Below are positions 55,989 to 64,000 of a DNA stretch of 64,000 bases, piece by piece (position 1 is the first letter of the stretch; every line of letters starts with the position of its first letter). The position numbers and the translations under genes are program-made. Source of the stretch: Mycobacteroides chelonae (GTDB lineage: Bacteria; Actinomycetota; Actinomycetes; Mycobacteriales; Mycobacteriaceae); contig NZ_CP050145.1 in NCBI RefSeq assembly GCF_016767715.1, forward strand, positions 3,286,001 to 3,350,000. Direction: 5' to 3'. The notes under the pieces were generated by a model. It was given only the letters and a program-made list of their open reading frames with translations. It was not told where the DNA came from and did no database searches.

Positions 55989-58900
55989 CTGATCACCACC
56001 AGCAGGTCCCCACCCTCGACCTGAGAGGTCTCGGTCAACGCCACCCGCGCAACCGTTCCCGCCTTGGGCGCGGTGATGGAGGCCTCCATCTTCATCGCCT
56101 CGATGGTGCCGATGGTCTCGCCCGCCGCGACCTCCTGGCCCGACACCACATTGAGAGTCACCACACCCGCGAAGGGCGCAGGCACATGGTCGGCATTGGA
56201 CCGATCGGCCTTCTCCGCACTGGCCACCGCGCTGTCGATGCTCCGGTCACGCACCTGCACGGGACGTAGCTGACCGTTGAGGATGCACATGACGGTGCGC
56301 ATACCGCGCTCGTCGGCATCCGAAATTGCCTCGATGCCTATCAGCAGCTCGACGCCCTTCTCAAGCTTGACGCGGTGCTCCTCGCCGTACCGCAGGCCAT
56401 AGAAGAACTGGTTCGCCGAAAGCCGCGACGTGTCGCCGTACTGCTCGCGGTGGGCCAGGAACTCCTTGGTCGGACCGGGGAACAGCAGGCGATTCAACGC
56501 CGCCCGCCGGGTCGCGCTGTCACCATCGAGCGCAGCCTCATCATCGGCCGTGAGCTCGACCTCCGCGCGAGCCGGACCGCGACCTTCGAGCGCACGTGTC
56601 CGGAACGGCTCGGGCCAGCCGCCCGGCGGATCGCCGAGTTCGCCGCGCAGGAACCCGACGACCGACTCGGGAATATCGAAACGACCAGGATCCGAAGCGA
56701 ATTCATCAGCACTCACGCCGGTGCCTACCAACGCCAGCGCCAGGTCGCCGACCACCTTCGAGGACGGGGTCACCTTGACCAGACGCCCGAGCATCCGGTC
56801 GGCGGCGGCGTATCGTGCCTCGATCTCCTCGAACTGGTCGCCCAGCCCCAGGGCGATGGCCTGCTGGCGCAGGTTCGAGAGCTGCCCACCGGGAATCTCG
56901 TGCGTGTACACCCGGCCGGTCGGCGACGGGAGCCCTGATTCGAAGGGGGCGTAGACCTTTCGCAACGCCTCCCAATACGGTTCTAGATCACACACCGCGG
57001 TCAGGGAAACTCCGGTGTCGTACTCGCTGTGCGCGGCCGCAGCCACGATCGCCGACAACGACGGCTGGCTGGTGGTTCCGGCCATGGGTGCCGCAGCGCC
57101 GTCCACCGCATCGGCGCCCGCCTGCCATGCCGCCAGATAGGTGGCCAGCTGCCCACCCGCGGTGTCATGCGTGTGCACATGCACCGGCAGGTCGAACCGC
57201 GACCGCAGCGCCGTCACCAGGGTGGCGGCCGCGGGCGGACGCAGCAGGCCCGCCATGTCCTTGATCGCGAGCACATGCGCGCCCGCGTCGACGATCTGCT
57301 CGGCGAGCTTGAGGTAGTAGTCCAGCGTGTAGAGGTTTTCACCGGGGTTGGACAGGTCGCCGGTGTAACACATGGCCACCTCGGCGATCGAGCCGCCGAC
57401 CTCGCGCACGGCGTCGATCGCCGGGCGCATGGCCTCGATGTTGTTGAGCGCATCGAAGATTCGGTAGATGTCGACGCCGGTGGCAGTCGCTTCACGAATG
57501 AACGCCTTGGTCACGGTCTCCGGATACGGCGTGTACCCCACGGTGTTCCGGCCGCGCAACAACATCTGCAGGCAGATGTTGGGGACGGCCTCACGCAGTT
57601 CGGCAAGCCGCTCCCACGGATCCTCCTTCAAGAAGCGAAGCGCCACATCGTAAGTCGCGCCACCCCAGGCCTCAATCGAAAGTAGCTCGGGGGTAAGCCG
57701 CGCCACGTACGGCGCGACCGCCAGCAGACCGGTGGTGCGCACCCGGGTGGCCAGCAGCGACTGATGCGCATCACGGAAGGTGGTGTCGGTCAGACCAACC
57801 GCCTTCTGCTCCCACAGCGCCTTCGCGAACCCCTCGGGGCCCAGGGCCAACAGCCGCTGGCGCGACCCGTCCGGTGGTGGCACCGACAGATCGATCGCCG
57901 GCAACTTGTCATGCGGGTACACCTTCGAGGGCTTGGCCCCATGAGGCTTGTTGACGGTGATATCGGCCAGGTAATTCAGGATCTTCGTGCCGCGGTCGGC
58001 CGAGGATCGGGCCGTCAGCAGCTGCGGGCGCTCCTCGATGAATGAGGTGGTGACATGCCCCGCACGGAAGTCCGGATCGTCGAGAACTGCCTGCAGGAAC
58101 GGGATATTCGTGGCGACACCGCGGATGCGGAATTCCGCGACGGCGCGGCGCGCACGTGCCACCGCAGTCTGAAAGTCCCGCCCCCGGCAGGTCAGCTTCA
58201 CCAGCATCGAATCGAAGTGTGCGCCCACCTCGGCGCCAAGCGTTGTGCCACCGTCGAGGCGGATACCCGCACCGCCCGGGCTGCGGTAGGCCGTGATGCG
58301 GCCGGTGTCGGGACGGAAACCGTTGGCCGGGTCTTCGGTGGTGATGCGGCATTGCAAGGCAAATCCCCGTGGCGCCGGCAATGTCTCCTGGTGCAGACCG
58401 AGATCGTCGAGAGTCTCGCCGGACGCGATGCGCAGTTGGCTCGCCACCAGATCCACATCGGTGATCTCCTCGGTCACCGTGTGCTCCACCTGAATCCGGG
58501 GATTCATCTCGATGAAGACATGGCGGCCACGCTCATCGAGCAGGAACTCGACGGTACCTGCGCAGCTGTACCCAATGTGTCGCGCGAAAGCGACAGCGTC
58601 CGAACAGATCTTCTCGCGCAGCTCTGCGGGCAGGTTGGGCGCGGGAGCCAACTCGATGACCTTCTGGTGACGCCGCTGCACACTACAGTCGCGCTCGTAG
58701 AGGTGGATGACATTGCCCGCGGTGTCCGCGAGGATCTGCACCTCGATATGCCGGGGATTGATGACGGCCTGCTCCAGGAACACCGTCGGGTCCCCGAAGG
58801 CCGACTCCGCCTCCCGGCTCGCCGCCTCGATCGCCTCACGCAGCTGCTCGCGTTCGGCGACCCGGCGCATGCCTCGGCCGCCGCCACCGGCGACCGCTTT

Positions 58901-59377
58901 GACGAACACCGGGAATTCCATCGACTCGGAGGCCGTCAGCAGCTCGTCGACCGAGGCCGAGGGCTCTGAAGAGGACAGCACCGGCAGACCGGCCTCCCGC
59001 GCGGCCGCGATCGCCCGGGCCTTGTTACCCGTCAGCTCCAGCACGTCCGCGGGCGGTCCGACGAAGGTGATACCGGCCTTGGCGCATGCCGCGGCGAGAT
59101 CGGGATTCTCGGAGAGGAAACCGTAACCGGGGTAGATCGCGTCGGCGCCAGCATTCTTGGCGGCCTTGACCACTTCGGAAACCGACAGATATGCGCGGAC
59201 CGGATGGCCCTTCTCGCCGATCTGATAAGCCTCATCGGCCTTCAGCCGATGACCCGAGTTGCGGTCTTCATATGGGTAGACAGCGACGGTTTCGGCACCT
59301 AGTTCGTAGGCGGCACGAAATGCCCGGATCGCAATCTCACCGCGGTTGGCGACAAGAACCTTCGAGAACATAGTCAC
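55985..59377 (-). CDS. pyc: Pyruvate carboxylase
   Basis: 1130 residues from GTG 59377; ATG 59371 (FSKVLVANRGEIAIRAF) is equally possible. Biotin carboxylase domain about 1-450 (KAVAGGGGRGMRRV for ATP, EMNPRIQVEHTVTE), then the carboxyltransferase barrel with TTFRDAHQSLLATRVRT and VHTHDTAGGQ, and the biotin domain whose EAMKMEASI near the end carries the biotinylated Lys. It carboxylates pyruvate to oxaloacetate for anaplerosis. Its stop is coupled to rsmD. Confidence 0.97.
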   Translation of the reverse strand: MTMFSKVLVANRGEIAIRAFRAAYELGAETVAVYPYEDRNSGHRLKADEAYQIGEKGHPVRAYLSVSEVVKAAKNAGADAIYPGYGFLSENPDLAAACAKAGITFVGPPADVLELTGNKARAIAAAREAGLPVLSSSEPSASVDELLTASESMEFPVFVKAVAGGGGRGMRRVAEREQLREAIEAASREAESAFGDPTVFLEQAVINPRHIEVQILADTAGNVIHLYERDCSVQRRHQKVIELAPAPNLPAELREKICSDAVAFARHIGYSCAGTVEFLLDERGRHVFIEMNPRIQVEHTVTEEITDVDLVASQLRIASGETLDDLGLHQETLPAPRGFALQCRITTEDPANGFRPDTGRITAYRSPGGAGIRLDGGTTLGAEVGAHFDSMLVKLTCRGRDFQTAVARARRAVAEFRIRGVATNIPFLQAVLDDPDFRAGHVTTSFIEERPQLLTARSSADRGTKILNYLADITVNKPHGAKPSKVYPHDKLPAIDLSVPPPDGSRQRLLALGPEGFAKALWEQKAVGLTDTTFRDAHQSLLATRVRTTGLLAVAPYVARLTPELLSIEAWGGATYDVALRFLKEDPWERLAELREAVPNICLQMLLRGRNTVGYTPYPETVTKAFIREATATGVDIYRIFDALNNIEAMRPAIDAVREVGGSIAEVAMCYTGDLSNPGENLYTLDYYLKLAEQIVDAGAHVLAIKDMAGLLRPPAAATLVTALRSRFDLPVHVHTHDTAGGQLATYLAAWQAGADAVDGAAAPMAGTTSQPSLSAIVAAAAHSEYDTGVSLTAVCDLEPYWEALRKVYAPFESGLPSPTGRVYTHEIPGGQLSNLRQQAIALGLGDQFEEIEARYAAADRMLGRLVKVTPSSKVVGDLALALVGTGVSADEFASDPGRFDIPESVVGFLRGELGDPPGGWPEPFRTRALEGRGPARAEVELTADDEAALDGDSATRRAALNRLLFPGPTKEFLAHREQYGDTSRLSANQFFYGLRYGEEHRVKLEKGVELLIGIEAISDADERGMRTVMCILNGQLRPVQVRDRSIDSAVASAEKADRSNADHVPAPFAGVVTLNVVSGQEVAAGETIGTIEAMKMEASITAPKAGTVARVALTETSQVEGGDLLVVIS

Positions 59378-59432
59378 AGACCGTACCGTGAGGATTCAGC
59401 GAACGCGCGTCCGCTGAACTTCACAAATCGGT

Positions 59433-60002
59433 TCAGACGAGTGTGATCCAGTAATCCCAGAATCGCTCGAGGATCGCCAGGATCACCGCGGCGAACCAGA
59501 ACGCCACCAGCGACCATCGCCACTGATGCAGAATTCTGGCCCAGCGCTGAGATCCCAAGGGCCGCAAGGCAATCGAAGTACTCACGACAAACAGCGGAAT
59601 CGTCACCGACCAGACCGCCATGCAGTACGGGCACAACGCGCCGATCCGGTACAGGCTCTGGAATATCAACCAGTGGACGAAGACCGCCCCGAGTAACGAG
59701 CCGATGGCCAGACCGCCCCAGTACCAGCGCGGCAGCTCCACCTTGGCGACCGACAGGACTCCCGTCACCAGCACCACCGTGAACGCCACGATGCCGATGA
59801 GCGAGTTGGGGAAGCCGAAGGCCGAGGCCTGTTCGGTCGTCATCACCGAACCACAGGAAATGATCGGATTAAGGCTGCAGGACGGAACGTACGTCGGATC
59901 GATGAGGATCTCGATCTTCTCAACGGTCAGCGCCAGCGCGGCGGCCAGGCCGGCCACCCCGGCGACGAGGACGTACCAGGCGGTCGCGGGACGAAGGGTC
60001 AC
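59433..60002 (-). CDS. Vitamin K epoxide reductase family protein
   Basis: 189 residues, four or five transmembrane helices. Cysteine pairs C42/C50 in YVPSCSLNPIISCGSV and C124/C127 in GALCPYCMAV are the VKOR shuttle and active-site cysteines. In mycobacteria VKOR replaces DsbB: it reoxidises a DsbA-like partner by passing electrons to menaquinone. The partner is encoded just upstream, overlapping by GTGA. Equals Rv2968c in place and layout. Confidence 0.94.
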   Translation of the reverse strand: MTLRPATAWYVLVAGVAGLAAALALTVEKIEILIDPTYVPSCSLNPIISCGSVMTTEQASAFGFPNSLIGIVAFTVVLVTGVLSVAKVELPRWYWGGLAIGSLLGAVFVHWLIFQSLYRIGALCPYCMAVWSVTIPLFVVSTSIALRPLGSQRWARILHQWRWSLVAFWFAAVILAILERFWDYWITLV

Positions 60003-60772
60003 GACAAGCCCGGAACGGGTCCGGTGATGTCCGTGACGGCCTTGATCAGGTCAGCGGGGGTCGTGCCCTTCCCGATTTCCCAGTCCTTGCCGTTGATCCG
60101 AATGGTGGGGGTGGCCTGGATGTTGAGCTTCGGGCCCAGCTCCTTGACCATGTTGATGTACTTCTTGTCCTTGATGCACTTGGAGACCGAGTCCGACGCA
60201 CCCACGCTCTTGGCGAGGTCGGTCAGCCACTTGTCGTCGTGCCAGGTCTTGGCGTTGACCTCATCGGGCTGATTGTTCGGGTCATAGAGCGCTGAGTGGA
60301 ACTTGAGGAACAACTCCGGGGACTGGTCAGCCACGCAGTAGGCCGCCGCCGACGCCCGCGACGAGTAGTCGCGCTTGAGCCGGGGCACGTCCAGGATCCC
60401 GACCATGTCGAAGTCCGCGCGCACCGCACCGGTGTCGATGAGCTTCTTGACGGTAGGCCCGAACTCCTGCTCGAACATGGCGCAGGCCGGGCAGATCGGA
60501 TCCTCGATCAGAGTCAGGACCACCTTGGGCTCGGTGGTTCCCTCCTTGGTGACGAGCTTGGCGGGGCCGGGGGTGACCACCTCGACTGCCTTCACCTCAC
60601 CCGCGGGCGGAGCGGGCGGACCCGGGTCCTTCTTGTTCTTGACGACGATGAAACCGACCAGCCCCGCGGCGAACAGCACGACGATCGCCGTGAGTGCGAT
60701 TTGAATCAGCTGGCTTCGGCGCTGCTCCGCCTTCTTGAGGTCGTAGCTAGGAGGTTGCTTCGGTTTGGCCAC
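59999..60772 (-). CDS. Membrane-anchored DsbA-like thiol oxidase
   Basis: 257 residues. A cytoplasmic basic head is followed by one helix (about 21-44, IQIALTAIVVLFAAGLVGFI), a Pro-rich linker and a DsbA-type thioredoxin domain with C94-P-A-C97 in EDPICPACAMFEQEFG. Helical insert DYSSRASAAAYCVADQSPEL and cis-Pro TPTIRINGKDW follow. It corresponds to Rv2969c, the disulfide-forming partner of VKOR. Coupled to VKOR by GTGA. Confidence 0.94.
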   Translation of the reverse strand: MAKPKQPPSYDLKKAEQRRSQLIQIALTAIVVLFAAGLVGFIVVKNKKDPGPPAPPAGEVKAVEVVTPGPAKLVTKEGTTEPKVVLTLIEDPICPACAMFEQEFGPTVKKLIDTGAVRADFDMVGILDVPRLKRDYSSRASAAAYCVADQSPELFLKFHSALYDPNNQPDEVNAKTWHDDKWLTDLAKSVGASDSVSKCIKDKKYINMVKELGPKLNIQATPTIRINGKDWEIGKGTTPADLIKAVTDITGPVPGLS

Positions 60773-60794
60773 GCGAACAGCCTACCGGGCAGAA

Positions 60795-61841
60795 TTAGCG
60801 AGACAGGTGTGCGCGCAAGGCCGACGTCAGCTCGTCCACCGCAGCCGCAGGCGCGCCGCGCAGCCGGGCCATGTTGTAGAAACCGTGTATCAGCGAACCC
60901 TGTACCCGCAGGTCCACCGGCGCTCCGGCGGCCCGAAGCTTCGCCGCGTACTCGTTGCCCTCATCGCGCAATGGGTCGAAGCCCGCCGTCGTGATGAGCG
61001 CCGGGGGCAGTCCGGAAAGGTCCGCGGCCAGAATCGGTGACACTTGGGGGTCGGTCTTCTCGACGTCGGACCCGTCCAGATAGTGACCTTCGAACATGTC
61101 CATTGCCGCCTTGGTGAGGAAGAAGCCCTCGGCGAAGAGATCACGTGATGGCCTGCGCACGGTGAAGTCGACGGCTGGATAGATCAGGAATTGCAGCAGC
61201 GGCAGTTGCGCCCCAGTGTCGCGTGCCTGTTGCGAAACGACGGCGGCCAGGTTGCCGCCGGCGCTGTCGCCGCCCACCGCGACCCTGTCCGGGGTGGCAC
61301 CGAGTTCACCGGCATGTTCGACAGCCCACAGATAGGCCGCCAGGCAGTCCTGGGCCGCCGCGGGTGCCGGATGTTCGGGAGCCAGCCGATAGTCCACTGA
61401 CAGCACCGAGACACCCGCGTCGCGACAGGTCTGCCGGCATGCCTGGTCGTGTGTCTCCAGGTCGCCGATCACCCAGCCGCCGCCGTGGAAGAACACCAGC
61501 ACCGCACCCGTGTCCTCGACGACCGGCCGGTAATGCCGGACCGGGATAGGCCCGGCCGGGCCCGGAATGGAGAAGTTGCGCACCTGCCCGACGGGGGTAC
61601 TGAAGGACAGCAGCGCCGACTGCTTGCGAATGTTGGCGCGACTGTCTTCGACGTCCTCACCCTTGGTGATCTCCCCCTCTCCCAGCAGCGCCATTCCGCG
61701 CAGCAGCAGCTGGGTCGACGGGTCGAGAATGTTGCCGTCGATGATCACCTGGCGGCCTGCTGCCGCCCTTCGAACGGGGATCGGGATATGCGGTGTCGCG
61801 GCGGTGCTGACGCGCAGGGCGAGGTCACGTAACAGGCTCAC
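60795..61841 (-). CDS. HSL-family esterase/lipase (LipN type)
   Basis: 348 residues. The hormone-sensitive-lipase oxyanion motif HGGGWVIGD, nucleophile Ser in GGDSAGGNLAAVVS, Asp in GFDPLRDEGNEYA and His in SLIHGFYNMA make a full triad. Family members hydrolyse short-chain esters inside the cell. It lies 22 bases upstream of the DsbA-like gene on the same strand, in the place of Rv2970c (lipN). The start ATG 61841 fits the MSLLRDLALRVSTAA opening. Confidence 0.9.
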   Translation of the reverse strand: MSLLRDLALRVSTAATPHIPIPVRRAAAGRQVIIDGNILDPSTQLLLRGMALLGEGEITKGEDVEDSRANIRKQSALLSFSTPVGQVRNFSIPGPAGPIPVRHYRPVVEDTGAVLVFFHGGGWVIGDLETHDQACRQTCRDAGVSVLSVDYRLAPEHPAPAAAQDCLAAYLWAVEHAGELGATPDRVAVGGDSAGGNLAAVVSQQARDTGAQLPLLQFLIYPAVDFTVRRPSRDLFAEGFFLTKAAMDMFEGHYLDGSDVEKTDPQVSPILAADLSGLPPALITTAGFDPLRDEGNEYAAKLRAAGAPVDLRVQGSLIHGFYNMARLRGAPAAAVDELTSALRAHLSR

Positions 61842-61876
61842 GACGTAACCGTAGCGAGTGCTCCTAGGCTGCCGGT

Positions 61877-62761
61877 ATGGATATCGGCATTGCCCTGCCC
61901 TTTATGTGCCGGGAGTACACCCGCGAGTCGACGATCACCTGGGCACGCCTCGCCGACAAGGGGCCGTTCTCCACGATTTCCTCGGGTGAACGAATCTCGT
62001 ATCACAACCAAGACATGTGGGTGACACTCGCGGCCGCGGCAGCGGTCACCGAACGAGTCCGGATACTCGCGAATGTGTCTGTGCTGCCGGCACATCCGGT
62101 GCCGTTGGTCGCCAAACAGGCGGCGACGCTGGATGTGTTGTCCGCCGGCAGGTTCACCCTGGGAGTCGGGGTCGGTGGCCGCGAACACGATTACCGCTCA
62201 CTGGACGCATCCTTTGACCGACGCCACCAGCGCCTCGATGACCAGGTGGCCGAGCTGCGGCGGCTGTGGCGGGGCGAGCCCCCGTTCGAGGGTGCCGACC
62301 CGGTGGGACCCGCACCTGTTCAACCCGGTGGTCCGCCCATCGTTGCCGCCGCGATCGGCCCGAAATCATTGGCCCGCGCGGCACAATGGGCCGACGGCAT
62401 CACCGGGTTCAGTGTCTCCGGCGCACCCGCAGAGCTTGCTTACTCAGCAGGAGCGGCGCGCGCGGCATGGCAGGAAGCCGGACACGCCGAACCGCCGCTG
62501 TTATCAAGTGGCTGCTTCTACACGCTGGGTATCCCCGACGCTGAGTCCGAACTCAAACAGTTCACCAGCGACTACCTGGCCATCTTCGGATCGCAGATCG
62601 CCGAGAATGTCCCGAAAACGTTGACCAACTTCGATGCCGATGCATTGAACCGCACCCTCGACGGAGCGCACGAGGCCGGGCTCGATGAATTCATCCTGGT
62701 ACCGGGGGCATCCGATATCGCCGTGATCGAGGCGACGATCGAACTCATCGAGAAGCGCTAG
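61877..62761 (+). CDS. LLM class F420-type oxidoreductase
   Basis: 294 residues from ATG 61877 (MDIGIALPFMCREYTRESTI). Barrel blocks TERVRILANVSVLPAHPVPL, SAGRFTLGVGVGGREHDYRS and PPIVAAAIGPKSLARAAQWA fit the F420-dependent luciferase-like group. The C-terminal helix VPGASDIAVIEATIELIEKR is typical. Substrate unknown. It is divergent from the lipN-like esterase with 35 bases between. Confidence 0.87.
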   Translation: MDIGIALPFMCREYTRESTITWARLADKGPFSTISSGERISYHNQDMWVTLAAAAAVTERVRILANVSVLPAHPVPLVAKQAATLDVLSAGRFTLGVGVGGREHDYRSLDASFDRRHQRLDDQVAELRRLWRGEPPFEGADPVGPAPVQPGGPPIVAAAIGPKSLARAAQWADGITGFSVSGAPAELAYSAGAARAAWQEAGHAEPPLLSSGCFYTLGIPDAESELKQFTSDYLAIFGSQIAENVPKTLTNFDADALNRTLDGAHEAGLDEFILVPGASDIAVIEATIELIEKR

Positions 62762-62980
62762 CCGACTCCACCGTCGAGGCGATCTGCCGGGCTAGAGGCG
62801 CGAAAGTTACTCGGGGAGCGTGTGATCCAGATGTCATCCGAGGAACTCGTCCGCGAGGAAATGACCTCGTATCAGCGGTTGCGGATCCACGAAGACCGCC
62901 ATACGTGAGACGTTAATGTATCATTTGAGTCGATAATGACGCAGTGCGGGCGGTTTGCGTCCGCTGAAGGAGTAGTGGTG

Positions 62981-64000
62981 GTGTCCAGGAATATTGAACG
63001 GCGATGGGGCGCGGTTGCCGGGGTAGCGATCTTGGCCGGAGCCCTGGTCGGGTGTTCCTCACCGCAATCGCCACCGGACAGGGTGCAGATGAATTTTCAG
63101 GTGAGTACGGATTCTCAGGGCACTTACGACGTACCGCCCCACCTGCCCGACGGCAATCGCGGCGATGTGATTGCGTCGGCCAGCCAGGGAGTCGATGTGG
63201 GCTTGGGGGCGTCGAATCGGGTAACCCTTCTCTATCGCTCAGTGAACTCACGCGGGCAGGACGTTGTTGTAAGTGGAGTTTTGCTAGTACCACAGGGAGA
63301 AGCACCCGACGGAGGCTGGCCGCTGATTTCCTGGGCGCACGGAACAGTGGGTATCGCGGACCGCTGTGCCCCCTCCCACTCGCCGACAATGGGTGGCGAA
63401 TTTAACGGGGAGTACGTGAAGTCACTATTGAATGCGGGCTACGCGGTCGCGGCCACCGACTATATCGGTTTAGGCACCCCTGGAGATCACACGTACATGG
63501 GTGCCATCGACCAAGGTAATGCGGTGGCCGATATCGTCCCGGCCGTCCGCCAAATTAACCCCCAGTTATCCGAGAATTGGTTCGTCATCGGACATTCGCA
63601 AGGTGGGGCGGCAGCACTGTCTGCCACACGTGCAGGCGCCAAGGGCCAGCGCCCCAGCGGTCTTAAGGCCGTCATCGCGATCGGTCCAGGCAACTCGGCG
63701 GAGAGTGCGCTTCAGGCGGTGATTGATGGGACGGACACTGACCCATTCGCTCCAGCCCTGGACCTCTTTGTTTTAATCGGCGCTGCCGCTGCGGATCAAA
63801 ACATACATCTGGAAGAGATTTTGTCGCCACAAGGACAGAAAATCGTGGACGAGGTGCGAAACAATACGTGCCTGGCGGACCTGCTGAATAACACAAGAAG
63901 TCTGCCTGGAGCTGACATCTTTCTCCATGATTCTCGAACAATTGCAGAACTAAGCCAACGCCTGAGAATATATGGAAACCCGGACAACGGGCCTACCAAT
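62981..64000 (+). CDS. Secretory lipase-type lipoprotein, C-terminus outside window
   Basis: 340 codons are visible and the frame stays open at the window end. Three GTG codons in a row (62975, 62978, 62981) compete; GGAG at 62969-62972 favours 62978 or 62981. The signal peptide ends in LVGC, so C26 is probably lipidated. The alpha/beta hydrolase of the secretory lipase family shows ISWAHGTVGIADRCAPS, the nucleophile elbow GHSQGGAAAL and AVIAIGPGNSAE. A/T-ending codons increase near the end, hinting at foreign origin. It likely hydrolyses lipids at the cell surface. Confidence 0.85.
   Translation, partial: MSRNIERRWGAVAGVAILAGALVGCSSPQSPPDRVQMNFQVSTDSQGTYDVPPHLPDGNRGDVIASASQGVDVGLGASNRVTLLYRSVNSRGQDVVVSGVLLVPQGEAPDGGWPLISWAHGTVGIADRCAPSHSPTMGGEFNGEYVKSLLNAGYAVAATDYIGLGTPGDHTYMGAIDQGNAVADIVPAVRQINPQLSENWFVIGHSQGGAAALSATRAGAKGQRPSGLKAVIAIGPGNSAESALQAVIDGTDTDPFAPALDLFVLIGAAAADQNIHLEEILSPQGQKIVDEVRNNTCLADLLNNTRSLPGADIFLHDSRTIAELSQRLRIYGNPDNGPTN

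Noticed and set aside
62831..62908. 25-codon frame between the LLM gene and the lipase
   Set aside because: Ribosome-site spacing is poor and there is no homologue or feature; it may be a remnant but cannot be supported.

Overview
The window is high-GC actinobacterial DNA and almost certainly from the Mycobacteriaceae. It carries an MmpL tail, viuB-xerC, lppW, sepIVA, an LpqH-type lipoprotein, several luciferase-like (LLM) oxidoreductases and the rpsP-KH-rimM-trmD / rplS-lepB-rnhB block. From memory, gene order follows M. tuberculosis Rv2894c-Rv2927c and then Rv2965c-Rv2970c. The large PDIM/PGL lipid locus that lies between those two blocks in M. tuberculosis is absent here, as is fdhD-fdhF. 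That suits a rapid grower of the Mycobacteroides abscessus/chelonae type (inference). Most core genes lie on the minus strand.

Layout. 1-1291: end of an mmpL gene, an NTF2-like gene, an AT-richer gap with a nested inverted repeat, and a small membrane protein. 1297-3791: xerC, viuB and a TetR regulator. 3900-6949: an accessory island (DoxX, LysR, a 51-residue membrane peptide, a YoaK-type protein, and a carbonic anhydrase behind a CsoR-type operator). 6950-7615: a gene-free, lower-GC stretch. 7616-10615: dprA, yifB, yraN. 10814-13510: a small secreted protein, TetR, and a stress cassette (CsbD, GlsB/YeaQ, two lipoproteins). 13549-18913: DUF2469, rnhB, lepB, rplS, lppW, trmD, rimM, KH protein, rpsP. 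19084-24816: NTF2-like, thioesterase, LLM, dacB, secreted protein, amidohydrolase, ffh. 24892-31084: NTF2-like, glnD, glnB, amt, ftsY. 31059-34557: a plus-strand insert (type II IPP isomerase, thioredoxin-like protein, CcdA, a 37-residue metallothionein, LLM). 34525-38823: smc, acyP, osmC. 38814-46999: a secreted protein and a collinear kdpFABCDE operon headed by a 27-residue ORF. 47083-50504: fpg, rnc, DUF177, sepIVA, coaD. 50501-55389: an accessory stretch (HdeD, LpqH-like, DUF4253, MpaB-like, repeat-rich secreted protein, dienelactone hydrolase). 55443-61841: rsmD, pyruvate carboxylase, VKOR, DsbA-like, LipN-like esterase. 61877-64000: LLM and a secretory lipase cut by the window edge.

Functional themes. 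Protein targeting is represented by Ffh, FtsY and LepB. Extracytoplasmic disulfide chemistry is represented twice: VKOR with a DsbA-like protein, and an MPT53-like protein with CcdA. Nitrogen control is the amt-glnB-glnD run and potassium uptake is kdp. Translation and RNA maturation genes are clustered. Metal or sulfur stress is suggested by the tiny metallothionein and by the carbonic anhydrase operon with its CsoR-family operator. No tRNA, rRNA, insertion sequence or CRISPR array was recognised. The genes most easily missed are short: the metallothionein (33565-33678), kdpF (46821-46919), the 27-residue ORF before it (46916-46999) and the 51-residue membrane peptide (5235-5390).
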